A stretch of 64,000 bases of DNA from positions 25,809 to 89,808 of the forward strand of contig JANWVC010000020.1 in assembly GCA_025057755.1 (NCBI GenBank), read 5' to 3'. A model generated the notes under the pieces. It was not told the origin of the DNA and ran no database searches. It saw only the letters and a program-made list of their open reading frames with translations. Origin of the DNA: Limisphaera sp. (lineage in GTDB: Bacteria; Verrucomicrobiota; Verrucomicrobiia; Limisphaerales; Limisphaeraceae). This document shows, piece after piece, positions 55,401 through 63,183 of the stretch. Every line of letters starts with the position of its first letter. Position 1 is the stretch's first letter. Position numbers and translations under genes: made by a program.

Positions 55401-57582
55401 CCACCCCGTAGAAAGATCGTGCCGCTTGAGGGTCGCGCGCCACCAAGAGGTATTCGCTGGGCGCTATCCGGGTACCATCGGGGAAGCGGTATTGAATGTC
55501 TCCGTCCAATGCATGGCCCGTAAGGTCTTCGGTCACCAACCCTGAATTCCAGACCTCAATGAACTCCAAACCGTCGCCGCCCGGCCAACTTCCCGGCGGA
55601 TTATACATGATTTCTGTGATCACCAAAGCGGTTCTTCGGCTTGAGGGACCGGGCGGTTCAAAAGGCACAGCTAAATTGGTCCACACCGTGCCGTGCCCAG
55701 CATTGAGGTCGCGAAACCGGGCAGTAGCCCCACCCGAGGTGCTCCCTCCTGCGAGGATCAACCCTACATGAAGTACGTTTGACACCGAGAGGGTCACCGA
55801 CCCCAGATGCTCCCAATGCTCGCCATCCATGGAGGCGAGTCCGGTGAACAGGTTTGCGCTTCTGCGCAACCGTAGCCAGGTGTACGGACCGTTGAGAGGA
55901 AAGAGGCCTGTCATGTTTGCGTTGGCTCCGGCTGTCGAGCGCCACTGAAAATGGCATCCCGCTGGGCCAGGTGTTGCCACAGTGGCTGCAAACGGGGCAT
56001 TACTGGTCAGGCCGTCCCGGGCCATCAGTCCGGCACGTGTCCAAGCGCCGTCATAACCGAGTGCATCCAGGCGCACCTGCAAATCAAAATCATTGGTCAT
56101 CAGGCGCCAGCCGTACACGAAGGCATCGCGGTTGCCGCCAACCCCGCCAGCCGGAGCACTTAAGTCAAACCCGCCAGACACGGGCACAAAGGCCCCTTCC
56201 AATGGAGAAAGGCCCACGTTGGCCTGAACATAAGCTGTAGCAATGAAGGTAGCCCGGCTGTCGGGTGCGATCAGGTTGGCGGCGGCCGCTAGATCGCGAA
56301 CACCATGAACGTTCAGGGTGTAGGTCTCGCCTTCGGTTTGGGGCGCCGTTCTTAAAATAAGCACCGATCCGCTGTCCCCAAACTCCACCTGTTGCACGGG
56401 CAACACGCCAGTGGCACTGGTGATGGCGTAATGTGCCAAGTTGGTGGCCGTGTCAGGTCGCAGGGCTTCTGAAAACAGGACTATTACCTTATTCGGGAAA
56501 AGGCTTTGAGCCCGCAGCAAAACTGGTGGATTTGTGTCGGCCACCACGTGAAGCCTCGCGGTACGTGAAACGGCCCACCGGGTTTGGCCCCCGTGTGAGT
56601 TGGTGAGGGCCACATGAAACTGCACTCCATGATGCGCAACGGTTACCGGGGCGACCACCAAGGTGTCCTGAACAGCTCCGGGCAAGGGCACGCCGTTCTG
56701 ATACCATTGCAACCTTACCGGAGGTCGTCCTGCATATGTCACTTTGAACTGAGCGACAGCGGACTCCATCACTGTTTGGTCCTGGGGTTCGTGGAGGATC
56801 GTCACCGGGCCATCCCATAAACAAAGGTCCGGACCATTTTCAAAACTCAGTCGGACCTCGTCCGGATTCAATACATCGCCATAAATGCGAAATTCGGTGA
56901 TACTGCCGTTCAGATATGGGTCCGCGATCCACTGCGACCGACCCAGCCAATTGTTCACCGTGAGACCCAGCAGGGCGGGATAGAAGCCCATGCCGGCGCT
57001 TTCCGCGACCAATGCGCCGTCCACATAAAGGCGACCAGTTTGAGCTGCGGCGTCGAGAGTCCACACTACGTGGACTAATCGGCCGACTGGCAACGGCGTC
57101 GCGAGCCAGTCAAGTTGTTGTTCGCCCCCGCTGCCGCCAAGCGTGATGGCTGCACGTAGTGTGCCCGCGCCACTCCGGGGCGTGAGAAACAAATAGCTTG
57201 TGCCTGTCAGCGGCACATCCTCCCCGCCGGAACTTGAGCCAAAATCAAAGATGCGGGCCCATATACCGCTACCCTGATCCACCAACCACACTTCGAAGGT
57301 CGCATTGGTCAAGGTGGCTACCAGACCGTTCGGAAGATCCACGTAAGCACTCGTGCCGTTGAGAACCACGGCGCCATTTACGATGTTCGCGCCCCCTCGG
57401 AGCGTTCCATGAGCCGACCCAACGCTATCCGAGGCATCCGCGCTGAATGAATAACGATGGCGCAGTTCGGCTGCCGGTAGAGCGACGGATACGGCAGTAA
57501 GTACTGCGACCGCCAGGCGATGCCCGACCTCCTTGGAACGTTGAAACCTGTGCTCGCTTCGGATCCGCTGCCAGCGTGTCAT
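49462..57582 (-). CDS. Giant secreted LamG / CotH / lamin-tail protein, paralogue of the upstream giant
   Basis: This is an approximately 2706-residue extracellular protein. The ATG at 57582 is preferred to a TTG at 57627; a signal helix follows (LAVAVLTAVSVALPAA). Order: LamG (about 40-248), Ig-like (258-350), SbsA-type Ig (348-440), DUF1349-like (441-640), lamin-tail 1-3 (from 651), carbohydrate-binding-like and a calcium-type Ig domain, CotH kinase-like (about 1385-1790), lamin-tail 4, jelly-roll, lamin-tail 5-6, one Ig/cadherin-like repeat, and a terminal module ending RRFFRLRVLEP. It shares most of its domain set with the giant at 30770 but has LamG in place of PA14, six rather than eight lamin-tails, and one rather than four cadherin-like repeats. 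The CotH core reads VGNWDSYGYERGKNMYAYK, then LLWDIELALG, with Glu where the paralogue has Asp. Confidence 0.9.
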   Translation of the reverse strand: MTRWQRIRSEHRFQRSKEVGHRLAVAVLTAVSVALPAAELRHRYSFSADASDSVGSAHGTLRGGANIVNGAVVLNGTSAYVDLPNGLVATLTNATFEVWLVDQGSGIWARIFDFGSSSGGEDVPLTGTSYLFLTPRSGAGTLRAAITLGGSGGEQQLDWLATPLPVGRLVHVVWTLDAAAQTGRLYVDGALVAESAGMGFYPALLGLTVNNWLGRSQWIADPYLNGSITEFRIYGDVLNPDEVRLSFENGPDLCLWDGPVTILHEPQDQTVMESAVAQFKVTYAGRPPVRLQWYQNGVPLPGAVQDTLVVAPVTVAHHGVQFHVALTNSHGGQTRWAVSRTARLHVVADTNPPVLLRAQSLFPNKVIVLFSEALRPDTATNLAHYAITSATGVLPVQQVEFGDSGSVLILRTAPQTEGETYTLNVHGVRDLAAAANLIAPDSRATFIATAYVQANVGLSPLEGAFVPVSGGFDLSAPAGGVGGNRDAFVYGWRLMTNDFDLQVRLDALGYDGAWTRAGLMARDGLTSNAPFAATVATPGPAGCHFQWRSTAGANANMTGLFPLNGPYTWLRLRRSANLFTGLASMDGEHWEHLGSVTLSVSNVLHVGLILAGGSTSGGATARFRDLNAGHGTVWTNLAVPFEPPGPSSRRTALVITEIMYNPPGSWPGGDGLEFIEVWNSGLVTEDLTGHALDGDIQYRFPDGTRIAPSEYLLVARDPQAARSFYGVDFLGPFRGPLPNGRGTVRLLNELGGILLEVPYQTRDPWPIAPDGTGHSLVLTRPSYGEADPRAWSASDRIGGSPGHFDAMGPEPARGVVINEILAAPAPPQEDFVELFNNTARAIDLSGAWLSDRGDPPRYRIPDGTVVPARGWLVIPESQLGFGLSAEGERLFLINSNRTRVLDAIVFGGQARGISWGRSPDGQSRFRELSALSPGTTNAPPMVRPVVINEIMYHPISGADEDEYIELHNRGTNVISLAGWRLEEAVQFTFPTGATLWPGGYVVVAKNASNLIARYPQLNATNTFGDYTGRLRNSSDRIVLSMPEIRVSTNTWGQAVTNRWYVLVNDVTYYDGGRWGRWSDGWGSSLELIDPRADNTLPDAWADSDESAKAPWTYIDVTHVLENGQTPAMINQGTYYGRPTRLEIFLQGPGEVLIDNVAFVNNSGPNLIANGTFEAGSSGWIFQGVCRGSLVESGVGPDGSRALRLVAAARGDTGPNKVWTSLTGTVLTNPPNTGTLRAAVRWLRGSPYIVFRLSGQWMEVPQRLRLPETCGTPGLPNSRRIPNAGPAIGEVQPNPILPAAGQPVLVTAQITDPDGISQVLLRFRQDPDLTFQSVAMRDDGSGGDRFAGDGIYTATLSGRAANSLVAFHIRATDNRGAMAQYPSDAPLRECLVRWGENPIAGSLGTYRLWLTASNIQFWTARERNANDPIDATFVYGNYRVLYNAATLYSGSPFHTPNYNGPTGSFACDYEVNFSPHDKLLGSEAFVLTAFDVASGNFFHNDPTAQVDLTGNWIARKLGQQYNHQRHVHVVVNGLRRGTIYSDVQQPNSEMLDQYFPNDQQGQLRKIEDWFEFADDGQNLGITTATLTRHNRTDGSVDTKRYRWNWRPRVTRNPEDWSPFIHWLTVANDVSAADYVTRLGAWMDLRRCLRVIAVHHIVGNWDSYGYERGKNMYAYKPDGLPWRFLLWDIELALGYQSRPANHSIYVIHDPTLRFLITNWPVIHREYLAAFHEAVQTVLVPGMADGPLDERYASFQQNNLPLQSPQGIKNYLASRRAYLQTILPAAGFAMHQSGLLTVTGSNTIALTGSAPLEVDQILINGTPYPVTWSSITNWQVLVPLSVGTNRLTVTARDRHGRLLPQAQANATVVHLGDWVEPEGWVVLHEILHAPPVPGAAFIELHNAHSNRTFDLSGWRIDGVDYTFPPGTLLGPKAYLVLAKDLYAFMDAFGPGVVPFDYFAGELDPEGETLTLLRPVPGSTNAWVVDRVRYEAQPPWPLASAGASLQLVDPLQDNSRVANWGIGLPRTSAPPAHILLMDYSHAWRYMQVSNLNNIAWQAPGYNDTSWPTGPGLLGFENNSALTPLIRTVLKDPRIGTNGMSSGHAYYFRARITVPHSLAGYLVTGSAYIDDGAVFYLNGAEIARIRMNPGSVSNATLATGPPAGAGGDATTPETFTLPGDWFQAGTNVLAVSVHQATANSSDVLFGLRLEAVPTQTVPLHPYACTPGMPNSVTTNLPPFPPLWLNELQAENLTGPMDSHQQREPWVELYNAGSNPVSLAGCYLSDTLTNLMRWAFPGQSMVPPRGFLLIWCDGQPEQSVSNVFHASFRLVPNQGSVYLSRLIDGQIQILDYLHYRSLPANWSYGAVPDGQPFDRRVLFMPTPGATNNGLAPPVAVHINEWMADNVTALADPADGNFEDWFELYNAGTNAVDLGGFTLTDDLNNPTRYRVPANGQYVVPPGGYLLVWADNEPNQNAASRSDLHVNFALSRAGESIGLFAPDGSLIDAVTFGPQQPDVSQGRIPDGAANIRFMPPTPRAQNVLSNSPPSIEPLDMRLLTLGQTLTVSVTARDPDAPLQTIVFALAPGSPAGAHIHPVTGWLQWTPPFAPATNEIVIQVTDNGLPSMSATQVLTVIVAPPPRVGHVSVQGDLLHCAWQVFPGQRIQVEWSDDLTAASWQSMGPVITNQATSLPFTYPVDPDVPRRFFRLRVLEP

Positions 57583-59159
57583 CACGACGTTCCCACCATC
57601 CTCTTGGAGACCCTTTCTGTCAAGCAACGGCGGATCCAGACACGCGTCTGAACACCCGAACCCGTGGTTTGAGGAAACTTTCTATGCATGAAAAGCAGTC
57701 CAGCCGAAAGAATTCTCCTGGGTTGTCGGATCCCGAGCAGCAACTGGTTCCCAAATTCAGAACCGCTTGTGAATCTTGTTTGGCTGACCAGATTTTGGGT
57801 CCTAAGAATGAAAGCGTAAGGCCAAAGCCAGCGGACTTTTGCCTTACCAGACTCCTTTCAGATACTTTGCAAAAAGGGATGCTTCCTCACCGCGGCCCCG
57901 TCCCGAGTTGGAAGTTCGTGGTTCCAATAAAGCAAATGGTCGGAGACCTGCGATGGTCCTCGCGCATCTCGCCAGGCCGGCTGTTTGGAGAGTAACTTTC
58001 CACAAACGCCTCTCTTTCAAGAGCCCGCCGCATCATGTCGGATTGGGCATTGAAATTCACTCAAATCTCCGAAGTTCGAGCAGAATCAAGTTCTTGCGAG
58101 TTAATGGATGGCCATGCTTCCACCCGGCTCCAAGCGCTTGCGCACCCCTGGGGTCAGCCAGGTTTAGTGGATCTCAAAAGTCGAGAATGCGGTCCGCTCG
58201 GAGAAGACGTCGTGTTTGCACCAAGGACAAAACCTCGCCAACAAATGTATTGGTCAACTCCAGGAAAAATCGTTGTCCGCACTGCGAGATGAAAACACGG
58301 TCTGGAAACACGCGCGTTGTTCGGAATCGGCAGTTTGCATCATGCTTTCCACCCGGCGCTTTTTCGCAGCGTGCGTTGTTGCACCGGGTCGGGGCGGCTC
58401 GGCATGGCCAGTCAGGTCATGCAAGACGTTGCAAAGTGCGGTCTGGATGGATTTGAGGGCGCGCCGGGGCGCTCAGAGCTCAGCAACCAAGATACCCGTG
58501 AAACCTTGCGCAATCGCCCAGCGCCACCTCGCTGTCCGGTCGTTGACGAATGGCGTGCGCACCCGGTGTCATTGTAGTACCTCCAAGGCCCCGGCGCGGG
58601 TGAAGCCTTGTGCCAGGCCTTTTGGGGAGTCCCCTGCGACACAATGAACAGTTTAAGGGCGCGATGCCTATATTAAGGGAACCTGATGAGGTTGGGGGAT
58701 GAGAATGGCGTTCGTCGAACTTGGCCGGAACGCGTCGGAAGCCGACGTAACGGCAAATGCATGGCCGTAACAGACCGCAACTCAGCCTGCTCGATTCTGA
58801 CCGATCTGTCCCATTCGACCACGATTCTTCTTTCTGCTGGAGCAAACTGTCATCTTGTTCAAAAGAACGCAGGGCCCTTGCCATTGAGAAAGCGCAACAT
58901 TGGCTTCAGTGGGTCGGCCTGAGCTCCAGCGCGCGGGCGACAACCGCAAACGGCACCGCAGTGCTCGCCAGCGCGAGCCGGCAACTGGGTGGTTTCGAAG
59001 TCAGCATTTCGCCACCGTGATACGGCTCGGTTCCTCTTCGGCTGCTTCCCGCGCGCGGCAAACTGCCGCACCCACATTGTTTCCGCCGACGGGTATGTCT
59101 GCTTTTCTCCCTTCGCAGACTCGCTCGAGGCAACGGTTCTCGCTGCGGAGATCGACCGC
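57583..59159. other. Gene-poor 1.6-kb region
   Basis: No convincing gene is visible. Frames of up to about 205 codons exist on the plus strand (57839-58456) and 134 on the minus strand (58480-58884), but their products are Arg/Ser/Pro-rich, with isolated Cys pairs and no family pattern. The 5' end presumably holds the promoter of the giant gene. From about 58,900 the base composition becomes visibly more G+C-rich, running into the MFS gene. Confidence 0.5.
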
Positions 59160-60371
59160 TCACTCTTTCGATGCGCGCACTCTATACACCAGCACCGCGC
59201 CCGTCATGAACAACGCCGCGCTATAACCGAATGCCACGCTTGGCCCGAACGCGCTCCATAGCGCGCCGACCACGGCGCTGGACACGAAATCGCCCAACCC
59301 GTTCACCGTCGCCAGCACGCCGAAACCCATCCCGTGCTGCTCCGCGTCCACCAGCTCCGCGCACAATGAATCTTCCAGCGTCTCCTCGATGGCCACATAC
59401 ACCCCGCCCAGCACGAACACCGCCGCCAACGTCCACACGTTCAGCGGCAGCGCGAGGATCAGCACCGCCATCAGCGCCGCCAGCCCGTAACCCGCCGCCA
59501 GCACCCTTGTCTTCGGAAATCGATCCGCCAGCCAGCCCGCCGCCAGCGCGAACGCCGCGTAAAAAACATTGTGCGCCACGTATAGCCCCACCGCGACGCT
59601 CGCCGCCTTCGTCGCGCCCAATTCCGGCGTCAACTTCTGCGTCGCCAGCAAAATCAACAATGTGTGCGCGAAGTCCCCTGCGCCGAACAACCCCACCGCC
59701 ACGAGAAACTTCCGGTAACGCGCCGGCAATGCCCGCAGCCGCGCGCCAAACGAAATGTGCGGCACGGGCTTCCGCTCCCGTTCCCGCACCAGCAACGTGA
59801 TCGCCGCTACCGCCACCAGACCGGGAATCAGCGTCAGCGCGAACAACGTCGGATAATGATGCCCCACCAGTGGCAGCAACACGAACGCGGTGGCCGGGCC
59901 GACGATTGCCCCCAGCGTGTCCATCATCCGCTCGAATCCGAAGGCGCGCCCGTAGGTCTCCGGCGTGACCGCCGCCGCCAGCAATGCCTTGCGCACCGGC
60001 GTGCGCACGCCGCGGCCGAGCCACGCTGCAGCGCGCGAGATCAACACATGCCACGCCGCCGAAGCCAACCCGAACGACGCCGTGCCCAGCGTGGTCACGA
60101 GATACCCGGCCACGGCTATCGGTTTGCGTCGGCGGAGCTTGTCGGTGTAGTAGCCGCTGGCCATTTTGGCGAAGCTGGCCAGGCCGTCGCTGACGCCCTC
60201 GATCAATCCGAGCCATGCCGCGCTAGCGCCGAGTGTGGCCAGGAACGCCGGCAACACGCTTGTGGCGATCTCGTGCGCCCAGTCGCTGAACAGTGACGCC
60301 AGGCCGATGCCCAGCACCGTGCCGTTGAGCCAGCGTGCATGTTCTTTGGTTGTTCCGTCGTCCGTTTGCAT
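59160..60371 (-). CDS. Major facilitator superfamily transporter
   Basis: This is a 403-residue, 12-helix MFS protein with a short N-terminal tail. MFS landmarks are FSDWAHEIATSVLPAFL, GVSDGLASFAKMASGYYTDKLRRRKP (loop 2-3 motif), SRAAAWLGRGVRTPVRKALLAAA and, in the second half, GWLADRFPKTRVLAAGYGLAAL. The substrate is unknown. The start is ATG at 60371 with a GTG one codon earlier; no strong ribosome binding site is seen. Codons end in G or C far more often than in neighbouring genes, and the region has a different composition from the rest of the window, which suggests recent acquisition or a separate origin. Confidence 0.9.
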   Translation of the reverse strand: MQTDDGTTKEHARWLNGTVLGIGLASLFSDWAHEIATSVLPAFLATLGASAAWLGLIEGVSDGLASFAKMASGYYTDKLRRRKPIAVAGYLVTTLGTASFGLASAAWHVLISRAAAWLGRGVRTPVRKALLAAAVTPETYGRAFGFERMMDTLGAIVGPATAFVLLPLVGHHYPTLFALTLIPGLVAVAAITLLVRERERKPVPHISFGARLRALPARYRKFLVAVGLFGAGDFAHTLLILLATQKLTPELGATKAASVAVGLYVAHNVFYAAFALAAGWLADRFPKTRVLAAGYGLAALMAVLILALPLNVWTLAAVFVLGGVYVAIEETLEDSLCAELVDAEQHGMGFGVLATVNGLGDFVSSAVVGALWSAFGPSVAFGYSAALFMTGAVLVYRVRASKE

Positions 60372-60652
60372 CACGGAATTCGCTGGGACCGCTCGAATGT
60401 GTAACCAATCCGTGCCTATTTTGAAAGCCCCGGCTCAACTTGCTTTGCCGCATCCGGAGTGGTACAGCGCATCCCGCCTGTCTGGGACGATGGTGAATCG
60501 AGCCGTTGGAATTCCAACGACATCTGCTGCGGCAGAACTTTCCTGGAACAAACTGCACTTGGAGGAAACGGCCACGCCCGCCGCTACCACACTGCGACGA
60601 TGGAGGATTGGAAGATGGAGAAACAAAATGGCCGCACGCCAAATGGTCTCAA

Positions 60653-61472
60653 CTACGGCCCGGTGCGATACCACGCCTCCGGATGCGGTTGGTTGTCATA
60701 GTGCCAGCGGCGCGCTGCCGCTGGTGTCAATTCAATCCACTTCGCTTGCTTCTGCCGTTCGACGTGACCATCACAGAACGCAATGTTCGCGCCCTTCTTG
60801 TGAACATCACCCGGGGGAAAATCCGGCGGCGAACCCACCTGCGGCCGCATGAAACTGATGCTGCCGGTCGCCGAGGCCGTTCCCATCACTGTCTCCAAGG
60901 GCGATCATCTGGGAAGGCTGGGACACGAGATCGGCAGAAAGGCCAAGCGTGCCGGATGGGCTTAGTCCGAAACCGCCGTGGGTATAAAAACCGCCCCGGA
61001 CCTGCTTGATATTAAGGCCGTTATAGCCATAGCTCCAGGGCGCATCCGTCGAGCCGAGGTTGAACGGGAATTCATACCCTCGTGGAGTGCGATTGGTCGG
61101 CCATTGAAACTCACTTCCCCGTGCTGGACAGCGGAAGATGTCCCGATTGCCAGACAAATGCGGCAGCAGATACCCCGGCCAACCATACGTGTCAATGAAC
61201 ACAATCTGGGACCCCGCGCTGGTGGGGAGGTTCGTCGGTTGATAAGCGTGCGGTGGATAGTGGCCGTGCGCTTCCTAGAGATGTAACGCAATGCCGAACT
61301 GTCGAAGGTTGCTCTTGCAGGCCGTGGACACCGCGCCCGCCTTTGCTCCTGCCAGACTGGGCAGGAGCAGCGCAGCAAGCACACCGATTATGGTGATCAC
61401 CACGAGCAGTTCCACCAGCGAAAAAGCCTGCCATCGGTGACCAATCTGCGGTTGATTGCTTACCTTGAGCAT
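60653..61472 (-). pseudogene. Broken prepilin-like gene (unit A)
   Basis: This encoded an exported prepilin-like (type II secretion / type IV pilin-like) protein of about 272 residues. The N-terminal methylation segment is [22 protein letters not shown], with Ala rather than Gly before the cleavage site. Two lesions are visible. A TAG stop at 61275-61277 follows GIALHL; the reading frame continues beyond it with GHYPPHAY, matching the copy at 62 kb. An extra G at 60866-60867 shifts the frame just before SISFMRPQVG. The remaining sequence matches the related copy well (DVHKKGANI, FCDGHVE, RRWHYDNQPHPE). A 13-base overlap joins it to the membrane-protein gene upstream. Confidence 0.85.
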
Positions 61473-61777
61473 AGCAACTTCCACATGTCCCACAAGAGTC
61501 CCAGCACAAGAAAAGCGAGCCCTCCAGCGACCACAAGGAACCAGCGGAGCACGGGCAGTCGCCGATAAAACGGCAAATACCACGCATGCACGATGAGAGC
61601 CAAGGCGATGAGCGAGAACCCGAACCGTACCGCCTCACCGCCCGTTCGCGGAGGTGCACCATACCAACCGAGAGTGCGCTTTTCGATGATACACGGCAGC
61701 GCATAGACAAGCACGATGAGCAAGGGGATCACCGTGGCAATCAGGAAGTCCACATCCCACTTTCTTCGATCTCGCAT
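61460..61777 (-). CDS. Small membrane protein of tandem unit A
   Basis: This is a 105-residue protein with three hydrophobic segments ([57 protein letters not shown]). Between the first two lies the conserved block [17 protein letters not shown]. The start at 61777 is the base that aligns with the start of the second copy (63073, exactly 1296 bases away). No ribosome binding site is seen. The gene overlaps the prepilin-like gene, as in the other copy. Unlike that copy it has no disabling mutation. I know no named family; a role in exporting or anchoring the pilin-like protein is a guess from the pairing. Confidence 0.65.
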   Translation of the reverse strand: MRDRRKWDVDFLIATVIPLLIVLVYALPCIIEKRTLGWYGAPPRTGGEAVRFGFSLIALALIVHAWYLPFYRRLPVLRWFLVVAGGLAFLVLGLLWDMWKLLCSR

Positions 61778-61887
61778 AAGCTGGCGTTGCTGGCCGCCCC
61801 GATAGGGCACTACCGGTGCGGGCTGTCTAGTCCTTCAACAACTTGACTCGTAACCGTCAAACATGCTCAAGAGCAACCAATAAATCT
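61777..61887. repeat. Direct repeat, copy 1 (duplication boundary)
   Basis: This stretch matches 63073-63183 at a constant offset of 1296 bases. It is near identical over 61825-61887 and only moderately similar before that. It carries, on the minus strand, a detached copy of the last 16 codons (IYWLLLSMFDGYESSC) and stop of the gene at 63131, so it marks where the duplicated segment began. Confidence 0.85.
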
Positions 61888-61949
61888 CGTCAGCCGCGGC
61901 TGAGCGCAGAGCGAGCGAACGCGAAGAAGAAAATCCCGCCGATGCGTAT

Positions 61950-62780
61950 TCACGGCCCGCTGCGATACCAACATTCGGGATGCGGCTGGTTGTCGTAGTG
62001 CCATCGGCGTGCCGCTTGCGCCGTCAACTCAATCCATTTGGCTTGCTTTTGCCATTCAACGTGGCCGTCGCAGAAAACAATGTTCGCCCCCTTCTTATGC
62101 ACATCGCCCGGAGGAAAGTCTGGCGGCGACCCAACCTGCGGACGCATGAAGCTGATGCTGCCGTCGCCGAGGCCGCTCCCGTCGCTGTCTCCAATCGCAA
62201 TCATGTCGGCGGGATTCGCCACCTGATTTGCCGCTAGACCGCGGCGAGGGTTCGGACTCAAGCCAAATGCATTCGCAGTTAAGTTGCCGCCTCGATTCTG
62301 CCTCAGATGGAAACCGTTTTAGCCATAGCTGAAAAACGTCCGGGTCGAATCAATATTGAACGGAAAGCTGTAGCCCCACTGAGAAGTTCCAGTTGGCCAT
62401 CCAAACTCAGGGCCTCTGGACGGGCAATGAAATACAGCAGTGCTGCCGCTAACATGTGGAAGCAAGTATCCCGGCCATCCGTCAGTGAGGACGACAACGA
62501 CTGGCGGGCCACTGGTAACACCGGACTGGGGTGGGTAAGCATGTGACGGGTAATAGCCGCCGTCGTTGACATAAAGGTTCAAAGCAATGCCAATCTGCCG
62601 GAGATTGCTTTTGCAGGCCACGCTGGAGGCTGATTCCTTGCTTTTTGAAAGCGTGGGCAACAGCAGCCCCGCCAACACAGCAATGATCGCCATGACGACG
62701 AGCAACTCCATTAGTGTGAAGCCTCGCCCGGCTGACGTCACCGCGTATCGGGAAGTCGTCAATTTTGGAGTGCTCTCCAT
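61950..62780 (-). pseudogene. Broken prepilin-like gene (unit B)
   Basis: This is the diverged paralogue of the gene at 60653. It keeps a normal prepilin site, GRG followed by [20 protein letters not shown], and the shared tail SISFMRPQVG, DVHKKGANI and RRWHYDNQPHPE. A single TAA at 62319-62321 interrupts an otherwise open frame after FFSYG; the equivalent codon in unit A is TAT (Tyr, SYGYNG), so one base change is enough. Sequence after the stop continues in the same frame (NGFHLRQNRGG, NLTANAFGLSPNP). The ATG at 62780 overlaps the upstream membrane gene by 22 bases. Readthrough or a sequencing error are the alternatives to pseudogenisation. Confidence 0.85.
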
Positions 62781-63073
62781 AGAAACCATAACCAGCCCGC
62801 CCAAACAAAAGTCGTCGCACCAAAAACAACAAGAACTCAGCGCAGGACCGGAAACCGCCGATACATCGGCATGTAGTAGGCGTGGATAAATAGCGCCAAC
62901 CCAACAGCTCCGAGGCCCGACATGACGGCTTCCTCACCTGTGCGTGGCGGCGCGCCATACCACCCAAACGTGCGTTTCCGGATTATGCATGGCAGAGCAA
63001 AAAATACGAGCAGCAGCGACGGAAGCACTGTAGCGATCAACAGGTCCACATCCCATTTTCTCCTTTCTGGCAT
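62759..63073 (-). pseudogene. Broken small membrane protein gene (unit B)
   Basis: This is the copy of the 105-residue membrane protein of unit A. Residues 1-78 are well conserved ([50 protein letters not shown]). A TGA at 62837-62839 then stands where unit A has TGG (Trp, PVLRWFL). The frame continues open for 25 more codons (starting [15 protein letters not shown]) to a natural stop at 62759. A truncated product would lose the last hydrophobic segment. The lesion is independent of those in the prepilin-like genes. Confidence 0.8.
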
Positions 63074-63183
63074 AGGCTCAAATTGCTGCCCGCCCCGATA
63101 GCGCGCTACCAGGGCGGGCCGTCTAGTCCTTCAACAACTTGACTCGTAACCGTCGAACATGCTCAAGAGTAACCAATAGATCT
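63073..63183. repeat. Direct repeat, copy 2 (duplication boundary)
   Basis: This is the counterpart of 61777-61887 at 1296 bases. On the minus strand it contains the true 3' end of the 63131 gene and the leader of the unit B membrane gene, showing that the duplication break lay inside the 3' end of that gene. Confidence 0.85.

Noticed and set aside
57839..58456. 205-codon plus-strand frame in the gene-poor region
   Set aside because: Its composition (Arg, Ser and Pro excess) and lack of conserved blocks suggest chance; a lone CPHC pair is not enough to claim a zinc protein.
59221..60216. Long minus-strand frame (about 331 codons), and a plus-strand Pro/Ala-rich frame at 59231-59800, over the MFS gene
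   Set aside because: Both are shadows of the GC-rich MFS gene. Their products are Gly/Arg- or Pro/Ala-rich and lack any motif, while the MFS frame has clear transporter signatures.
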